Under the pieces are notes generated by a model that had not been told where the DNA came from, did no database searches, and saw nothing but the letters and a program-made list of their open reading frames with translations. Below are positions 25,401 through 34,400 of a stretch of 37,015 bases of DNA, one piece after another. The translations under genes and the position numbers were made by a program. This stretch comes from CAYUHZ01 sp964444625. Its GTDB lineage: Bacteria; Patescibacteriota; Patescibacteriia; Patescibacteriales; GWC2-42-12. Within the stretch, counting starts at the first letter, position 1. Each line of letters starts with the position of its first letter. The stretch is taken from positions 1-37,015 of the forward strand of contig CAYUHZ010000004.1 of assembly GCA_964444625.1 (NCBI GenBank), written 5' to 3'.

Positions 25401-28400
25401 TGCAGTTTGTAAACTTTATTTGAAGCGGTATCGCCGCCGATGTTTTCCAGCTGAATCCTGACGTTTAATCTTTTAGCCTTACTAAGGTTGGTCAACGTGG
25501 TGCTGGCAGCCGCGGCCGCGGTATTGTTGTTGACATCAGGGCCATCATCGTTTTCAAAACGGTAAGACGATTGCCTAACTTGAAAACTGGCATTGGTGGT
25601 AGTGGCTATTTCCGTGGTGGCGGTGGCTTTGTTTCCCGCCCAGTCATAAGCCCAAATATTAAAGACGTATTGCGTGCTGGTTTCCAAAACAAAAACAGTT
25701 GTGGTGGCGGTACCGCCGTAAGAAATGCTGCCCAAATCCGGATCGTTATGCTCGTTGTTCGCTTCAGTCACGCCCGAAGGGCCTATTTTATAAAAAATCT
25801 TGTACTCCTTGAAGTTAGCGTCCCAAGCTGCTGATCCGAATTGCAAAGTAACGCTGGTGCTGGTTTTTCCGGCGATTGAAAGCGAGCCCGGCGCAGGATT
25901 TGGAGCTATGGTGTCAACTTTGAAGTTGGGAACGGTTAAATTGTACTTGGTCCAACCGGAACAGGCGTTTTGGATATCGCAAGCGAAAGCTTGCCATTTG
26001 TAGCCGTCAGTCGAATCAGGGATAGCGGTAATGGTGGCGGTGGCGGTAAAAGGCGTGACGCTATAATCCCCGACCGTGCTGGTGGCGACTAGCCAAAGCT
26101 TGCTGGGACAATTGATAAAGGGGGTAGCGGCAGAGCAAGCCGTGCTGGTGGCCGTGCTGATAGCGGAGGTTGAAGCGGTATTAATCAGCTCCAGATACAG
26201 CGCGACTGCTTCACTGGTGTCGACGTCCCTGGCGCTGATTTTTAATTTAATTTCATTTTGGTTGGTCCAGCCGCCATTGCTGATCGCTGTCGCGCCATCC
26301 GCACTGTATTGTTCAAGATTTATCGGCGCGTTGGGAGCTGAGTTGCGTTTGGAAAAAGAAAATGAAATTAAATCGTTATTAACTCCCGCGCCGGTCCCAA
26401 CTCCGGTCACCAACTCGGTCCATGCTTGATTGCCAGTGCTATAAAATCGATCGTTGTTGCCATCCCAAAAAACCGCTGAGTAATCAATGTCATCATTTTG
26501 ATAAATAGCCAGTAGCTCATTTTCGTTTGGGTCTTTGTGGATTCTGACTCGCGGAAAAATATTTGCATCAGCGCCCGGCACTGTTGAATTAGCCGCGTCC
26601 ACGGAAACGGAAGAAGAGTAAATCTGCCTATATCTTGGGGTAGTGGCAGTGTTACCGTTCCAGAGAACGATGCCTTTGCCGCCGCCGGAAAAATCAAGGG
26701 TAAATGGCTTTTGCGCAAAGTTAGTATCACTATATAGGGTTCCTCCGGAGATATTGTCGCCGTTAGTTGGTTCAATCCAAGATGGAGTCGCTCCGCTAAT
26801 ATCAATTTTATAAATATTTAATTCACCGACGATATCTCGGCCGGCAAAATACGCTACCCCGATACCCGTCGGGTCAAACGCCAATTCGCCATGGACAAAG
26901 TCGTCAGCCCAAGCGGTGGGACTGGTTGAAGCAGAACCGTAACTGATATTATTATTGGTAACGGCGAATTTCTTAATCATCGCGCTCCAAGCAGTATCGC
27001 TGTTCGAATAGTAAAAACCTCCCCTGGTATTATCAGAAGGATCAAAAAAGGCTTCGCCGACGAAATTATTAATATTATCCTCATTGGCAGAATGCTGAGT
27101 CCAAGAAGTCCAATTATTAACATAGGCCGATCCGCCATAATAATAAGAAGTGCCAACATCCGAATCATCGTCAAAAGTGACTAGCAGATAGTTATCCGTA
27201 CCAGGACGACGCGTCAAGCTGCAGCCGTTCATTACCGCCAACGGATCTGGTCCTGAGCCATTACTGGTCCAACCAGCAACCGAATTCCATGAATAAACCA
27301 ACGAACCTTGAGATACTCCGTTGTTCTTGACGGCGAAAAACCCTCCGCCCGACAATGAAGCAAGACAGCCTCCGAATTCGCTGTTGTTGGTATTTGAGGT
27401 AATGCTTTGCATCTCATAGCTATTGACAAAATTATTAGCCGCTACTCGATATACTGCCGAAAACCATTTTTGCACATCGGGATTGGGGGTTAAATTAACG
27501 GTTTTTACCATCACGGCGATCTTTGACCCATCGTCCGAACGGACAGAATGAACAAATCTGATAATATCAGTTGCCACACCAAAACTCGGACCAGCCGCCT
27601 CCGGATTCCAGCTGTTGCCGTTCCAAATTCGATAATATAGGGTGTTGTTGTTTTTTGAATAAAATAACGCGCCCGGCGTTGAAGCCACCGCGCCAGTTTG
27701 AATGGTTGTTTGGCTGGAGCTGGCCTTGTTGCCAGCTTGGTCATAGGCGTAAATAACAAAATAGTAGAAAGTTTGCGGCGACAAGCCGCTAATTGTAGTA
27801 ATGGAAGAATTGTTATAATTTTGATAATCAAGATTGGCATCGTCATGCTCCAAACTAACCTCGCTCACCGGCGAACTGGTGGCATAAAAAATACGGTACT
27901 CTTTAAAATTTGTTTCCGTGGTGCTGGCGCCATAGGACAAAGTGATGCTAACGCTGGTCTTGCTACTCTCGGAAAGAGCCCCCGGACTGGTTGGTGCCGT
28001 GCCATCAATCTTGATATTTGGAGTGGAGGTGCTGAAAATCGTCCAACTATTGGCGCAGTCGCCGTCGTCATTGCAAGCCAGTACCTGCCACTTATAACCG
28101 GTTAAAGAATTTGGTATGGCGGCAATGGTGGCGGTGGCGGTAAAAGGAGTAACGCTGTAATCGCCCAAACTGCTGGTAGCCGCCCAAATTCTTGATTGGC
28201 AATCGGGATAAGCCGTGCCCGGAAGACAAAAAGTTGCCGGCTGGCTAGTGGCGATCAACGACGAACTGGCGCTAGGCAAAAATTGGTAAAACAAAGCGAT
28301 TCTTTCGCTAGTGTCAACATCATGGGCTGAAGCTGTCAATTTAACGGTATTTTCATCAGTCCAGCTTCCGTTCACGATCGCTGTAGCGCTATCATTTTTG

Positions 28401-31400
28401 TACTGTCTTAAATCAGCCGCGCTTCCTGGCAAGGTGTTTGTTTTGAAAGTAATTTCCTGCGCCGCGCTGGTGGCATTGCCAAAACTGTCATAGGCCCAAA
28501 TATTGGCGACATAATCGGTGCCGGGATTTAAGCCGGCAAGGAGAGTGCTGGTCGCCAAAAAATAGTCAACCCTGCCCAGATTGGAATCAATATGCTGAGT
28601 ATTGGCGGTGGTCACGTCCGAAACGCCCTCCTTATAATAAATGCGATACTCTTTGAAACTGGAGTCTGAACTGCGAGAGCCGAAAGTAAGCCTGGCGCTA
28701 TTGCTATTGTAACTATAAAGACTTAAATTTCCCGGTATTTCCGGGTCTAAATTGTCTATCAAAATCAAACGGGAATCAGGCGATATTTGATCAAAAACCT
28801 GATCATTGATAGTCACCTTGACGCAATAAGTATTATTGGCGCTCGGTTCATTAGTCTTGGACAGCCAGTCAAAAGTAACATAGTTATAACCCGGATGGAT
28901 AATTGGCGAAGTAACAATCCAACTGGCGGTGGTACCTACTTGATACTCGGCATTGTTATCAATCTGGGGCGGCGGACTGCCATAGGTGGCAGTAACCGCG
29001 CCCGGACTATCATCAAGGTATGGATCGGATAAAGCGCCATCGCAATTATCCCCCAGTCGATACTGTGCTTTGGCCCTCAATTGATCGTCGTTATCGTCAT
29101 CATCAACCCTGATGACAATGCTAATCGCGCCGGTTCCGTCGGTTTTTTGCGACATCGTTACGATTGAGCCGATTGGCTCTGTCAAGGAACTTTCGGTCAT
29201 CGTGGTGAATTCCGGCGTGGCGCTAGCCTTGTTGCCGGCTTGATCATAAGCCCAGATATTAAAAACGTAATTCAAGCCTGATGTCAATCCGATTACGGTA
29301 GTGGTTGATCTGCCGTTATAATTAATATTGTTCAAATTAGCGTCGCTATGCTGCAAATTTGCCTCGGTCACTCCGCTGGTGCCAACTTTATAAAAAATAC
29401 GATAGCGGCTGAAATTCGGTTCTGAAGTAGTCGCTCCCAATTGCAAAGTAATGCTGGTGTTGGCTTTTGAATCAAGCGATAACGCGCCGGGAGGAGGATT
29501 GGGCGAAGTGAGATCAACTCTGATATTGGGCGCCAAAGCAAAAGTTGACCAGCTAGAACATAGGCCGCCGTCATCGCAGGACAATGCTTGCCACTTATAA
29601 TTATTTTCCGGCAGACTGGTGATCGTAGTTGTTCCCCTGAATGGGTTGGTGCGAAAATCGCTGATTGAACTGGTAGCAGTCCAGATTCTTGACGGACAAT
29701 CAGTATAAGCAGTGCCGGAGGGACAATAGGTAGCCGGTTCGCTGGTAGCTGTCAGTGATGAGCTGGCCGAAGGAATTAGCTCAAAATATAACCTGATCTG
29801 TTCGCCGATATTGACATCATTGGCTTGGGCGGCCAGCCTGATGGTGGTGTTGTTTATCCATTCGGCGTTAGCGATGGTGGTAGTGCCGGTGGAGTTTTTA
29901 TATTGCCCGAGGCTAACCGCTGCGGTCGGAGCGGTATTAGCCGGAGCGGTGGTGATAATCGGATAACCGTCGCTCTGATAATTTTCCAAACTACTGCCGT
30001 CCGACCTGACCATCCGAAAACAATATTGCTGGCTGGAGGTAGCGGCGTAATTATATAACACCCAATCCCACTCGCCTTGCTCTCCGATCGCCAAAGAGCT
30101 TAGATTGTTTGCGCTAGGATTTTCTTCTTCATAGGTTTGCGCCTTGGTTGAACTGGCTAACAAGGCTGAAGAAGCGCTGATGCCATCATCCAAACCGGGG
30201 TTGTTATAACCGCGCCAACTCTGGGTGCCGGCAAACCCTCCTACATCGGTCCAATTAGCCAAAGAAGAGCAATTAATCCCCCAGCCGTACTGCAGCTTGA
30301 AAGCGTTGGTAGAGGTGGCCATGGCTTTCTGGCTGACTGCCATGTTCATTCTCAGGCGCAAAACTTCAGCGATATTTATATTGTTAATGCCGGTATTTTC
30401 CCCGGCCTTAGCAACTATCGGGGTTGAGCTGGCGATATTTTCGTACCAGCGCCAATCGTTTTGGGTTAATCTAGGCTGAGGAGCGTTATATTGGTAAGTA
30501 TAGGATAAAATGCCGTTCATTTTCGCGCCGCCAGTAGCGCTGCCGGCTCCAGTATTGGAATAACAAGCGACATAGCGCTGGTTAGTTACCGTAGTTAAAA
30601 TTGAAGTGACGTTTTTATAAAACTCGGTAAAACCATTGACACCATCAGGGCGGGAAAAATAAGCATTGGCGCAACTCGGGCTGGTAGCGTGCAAATTAGC
30701 GTCAATTTGCATAGTCGCCGCTGGCACATTGCCGGTACTGTCGCTGTTTAAATAACTGGCGAGCAAACTAGCCCCGCGGATAATATTATTGCCTGTCAAT
30801 TCGGGAAAAATAGTCCGAGCGGTGCTTGAAGTGGCTAATTGAGAATTTCCGATAACCGCTGGCTGGCCGGCAAAAAGATCAAAGCCAGACAAATAACCGT
30901 TTGCTTCGTCGGTATAGGTATAGGTAATTACCAATTCGGCTGATAGGCCGCCTTGGCTGGTATTGTTATTCTGAGCCGTCAAAACTACGTTTTTTGAAGA
31001 AGTGGCATTAGCCAGTTCTAGCTCCGCATAATCACTGGCAGGCAAAAGATGAATGAACCTGAAAGACGGCTTGGCGATTGTGGCTCCCGGGTTGTAGTTG
31101 TATATATGGGGACCATTGGACGCTTGATTGCCGACCTTGGTAGAAATCGTAATAGTATTGGCTCCGGTGTTATAATTGTTAGTCAAAATTCTGATCCAAG
31201 CTTTCTGGATTTTAACGATGCCGCTTGAAATGCCATTTTCCGGAAACCAAACCGTAGAGGTGCCGACTGATTGAGCGGTGGTTTGGCCATTATTGATTAC
31301 CCCGAAAGGAAATGCTACCGTTCTGGTCTTGGTCGCGGCTGAACTGGATGCGATATAAGTCTCCGCCACTTCACCGCCGACCAGATAAGCCAAGGAGCCG

Positions 31401-34400
31401 GCAGTTGAATTGCCGATATAAGCCTCAATCGTGCTGGTAGCGTTCTCGCTATAGCCGTTGACGTAATCAAAATACCATTCCGGGGTATTGCCTTGAGTGC
31501 CGGACAGGGCGGCTTCATGGATAAAATTTGAACTGTCATAATTATAGCCATCCAAATTTATATTCTGCAAAACATCAGTTGTGGTATGATCGTCAGACAA
31601 TATTTGAGTCTTAAACCAATAGGAAAGGCGGTTTGCTGAACCGGAAAGTTCGGGCAGATACATGTTGAAATTGAATTTAGGGCAAGTCAGATCGGTACTG
31701 CAGTTCATAGCTACCGAAGATTTTCTTGATCCCTGATGGCCGGCAACAGTTGATTCAAGCGGATAATAAACGGTATTGGTATAACTAGTAGAATCTTCTT
31801 CGACGTAGCTATAACTTACCACCAACAAAGCCTTGGCATGGGCGATGGAATCAGAAGTGGTGGTCTGCTCAATCCGATAACCAACCTGTCCCTTCATTAA
31901 TCCGCCACCGCTATAAGCCGCCAGTTGCGCCTCATTGGTAACGTCCAACAATAATCTGACAATATTGCTTTCGTTTTCTTCATAAGCCAAAACCGTATTA
32001 TCATATACCGAGGCTGAGCTAGTGCCGGAAAAAGCGTTAGGAGTACAGGGCGCGGAGCAAGTATCAAAAGCGAGCCTGTAAGCCGTGTGATTTTGATTGG
32101 TGTCGATGTAGGCTTCAAATTGCGATTCAAACAGGATATAAGCGCTCCTAATCGTAGCGTTGGTTTCGCCTAACTTAAACTCAAAAGAAGGTAAAGTGTT
32201 GTTGGCGTTGGTTTGCAGGGATCCAGCCGAACTGCCAACGCTGGAGAAAGATCCGGCAAAAAATTGCACCGAACGGCCGCGATGAGCTTGGGCTGGTTGG
32301 GTAGTAAAAGTAATTTCAGTGGAGCTGGCCCGATTGCCATAATCATCATAAGCCCAAATATTGACAAAGTACTGGGTTTCCGGCAACAAACCGCTGAGCC
32401 TGGTTGTGCTGGCGCCATTATAATTCCGGTTGCTTAAATTGATGTCGGAGTGCTCAAAATCAGCCTCGCTTACGTTGGGAGTGCCTGATTTATAAAATAT
32501 TTTATATTCTTTAAAATAAGAATCGGTGGAAGAAGCGCCGAAAGATAATACGGTGAAAATGTCTCCGACCGAAGAAGTGGCTAATTGCCCGGGCGAACTG
32601 GGAGCAAGCGTGTCAATAATCAAAGTCGTGGTGGCCGGAACCAGCTGATCTTCAAAGCCGTTATTGGCAGTCAAGCGCAGGCAGTGGCTTCCCTCGGTAT
32701 TAGCCAGGTCGGTGCCGGCCAACCAGTCAAAGTTAACCGTATTAGAGCCGGAAGCGGTAATAATCCAGCCGGTGGAGGTGCCGACTTGATATGCTTGCGC
32801 GTTATCAATCCTCGGACTGCCAAAACTAGCTGAAATAGTTGTGGTCGCCTCGTCCAAGGAGGGATCTTGAGGATAAGTAAAATTGCAATTTGCGCCAAGC
32901 GCGTATTCCAATTTAGCCTTGACATTATTCTTGTCGTTGTCGTTTATTTGAATTGACAAGTCCACAATGCCGGAGCCGTCGGTTTTTTGAGCGGCGGAAT
33001 TGAAAACTCCGGTCGGCCTGCCGGCCGGCTTCAAAACCGTGCTAAAAACAGACATGCTGACTTCATCGCCGTACTGGAAATTGCCGGAAACTCTTCTGGC
33101 TCGGATATTGATCGCGGCGCCGGTTGAAGTAGGGATATTGGACGCGCGCGCGACGATATTATGCAACAATTCATCGGTAGCGTCATAAGCGGTACGGCTG
33201 ATCAGCACCCCTTGCTCCCAATCCCAACTGGCTGGCGCGACAGTTCCGTTTACCAGCAACTCGTCGTTACTGTCGGCCGTGGCGGAATTAACATCGTTGA
33301 TAAAAGAAGAAAAAATCAACTGATCTGCCGTGCTGGAAGGCGTATAATTCCCGCCGGCATTAAGGTTTCCCAGTGCTGTCATGTTATTGGCGAGATTGAC
33401 GTTGATATCGGCGTAAAGGGTTTTTTGATTTTCAAAAGCGTCCAGATTCAAGGCAAAAACCTTGCTTTTTCCGTGATCGTTGGTTGAACCGGTAGCCGGA
33501 GCGCCACTGTCTCTGACCCTGATGCCAAAAACGGTAGTGGAGGAAACGTCGGTGAAAGGCGCGTAGAGGACATGGGGATAGAGCTCATTAAACGCGCTGT
33601 CCGCACCTTCTTTGATATATTGCATGTAGGACGTTGAGCCATTATAGATTTCGCTCATGGCTCGAACAGAATTGTTATCCTGAACCAGCTCCTCCATGGC
33701 GAATACCAGCCAGTCTTTCTGGTTATCCGCGCTCGCGATCGTGGTGCTGGCGCCATATTGCATGGCGGTGGCGCTATGGCCAAAGTTGGCATTATAAACA
33801 TTGTAGGCATAATCGGTGGTTTTTAAATCGCTTAAACTAATGGCAAAAATTTGGTTGTGCAAAGAGTAGGAGCGGCCGGAGTTGGTGCGATACCGCAAAA
33901 TAACATTGGTAGTTGAGGCCGGCTGAGTGAAAACATCAAACCAAGAGATCTGATAAGCGTCAAAAGCGTCGCTTGAAGGAGCTTTAATTAAACCAGTGTA
34001 CTGAGTGCTAGTACCATATACTATTTCAAAATTGGTAGTCACAGTATTTACAGAACCGGAGAAACCTCCGGTCACATAGATAAAATAAGTGGTGGAAGCG
34101 GTAAAAGAAGATGCCGGGGCAACTACCGCGTTGGTCCAGTTGGACGTATCGGTTGTGCCGGCATCAAGCGCGATTTGCTCGGCATAAACTAAGCCCACAT
34201 TGGCATCAGCGGCGATTTGCCATTGGCGAGTTTCTCCGAAATCTCCGATTCTAGCGGGACCGAGCAGATAGAACTCGGGCGAAATATCGGGCGCGTCAAA
34301 TCTATAAATCAATTCGTACTCCTGACCGGCCCGCCAATCAACTTCCCAAGAAATTTCTTGAGCCTCGGCATCAATTTGAAAAACCTTCATTTCCGGACTG

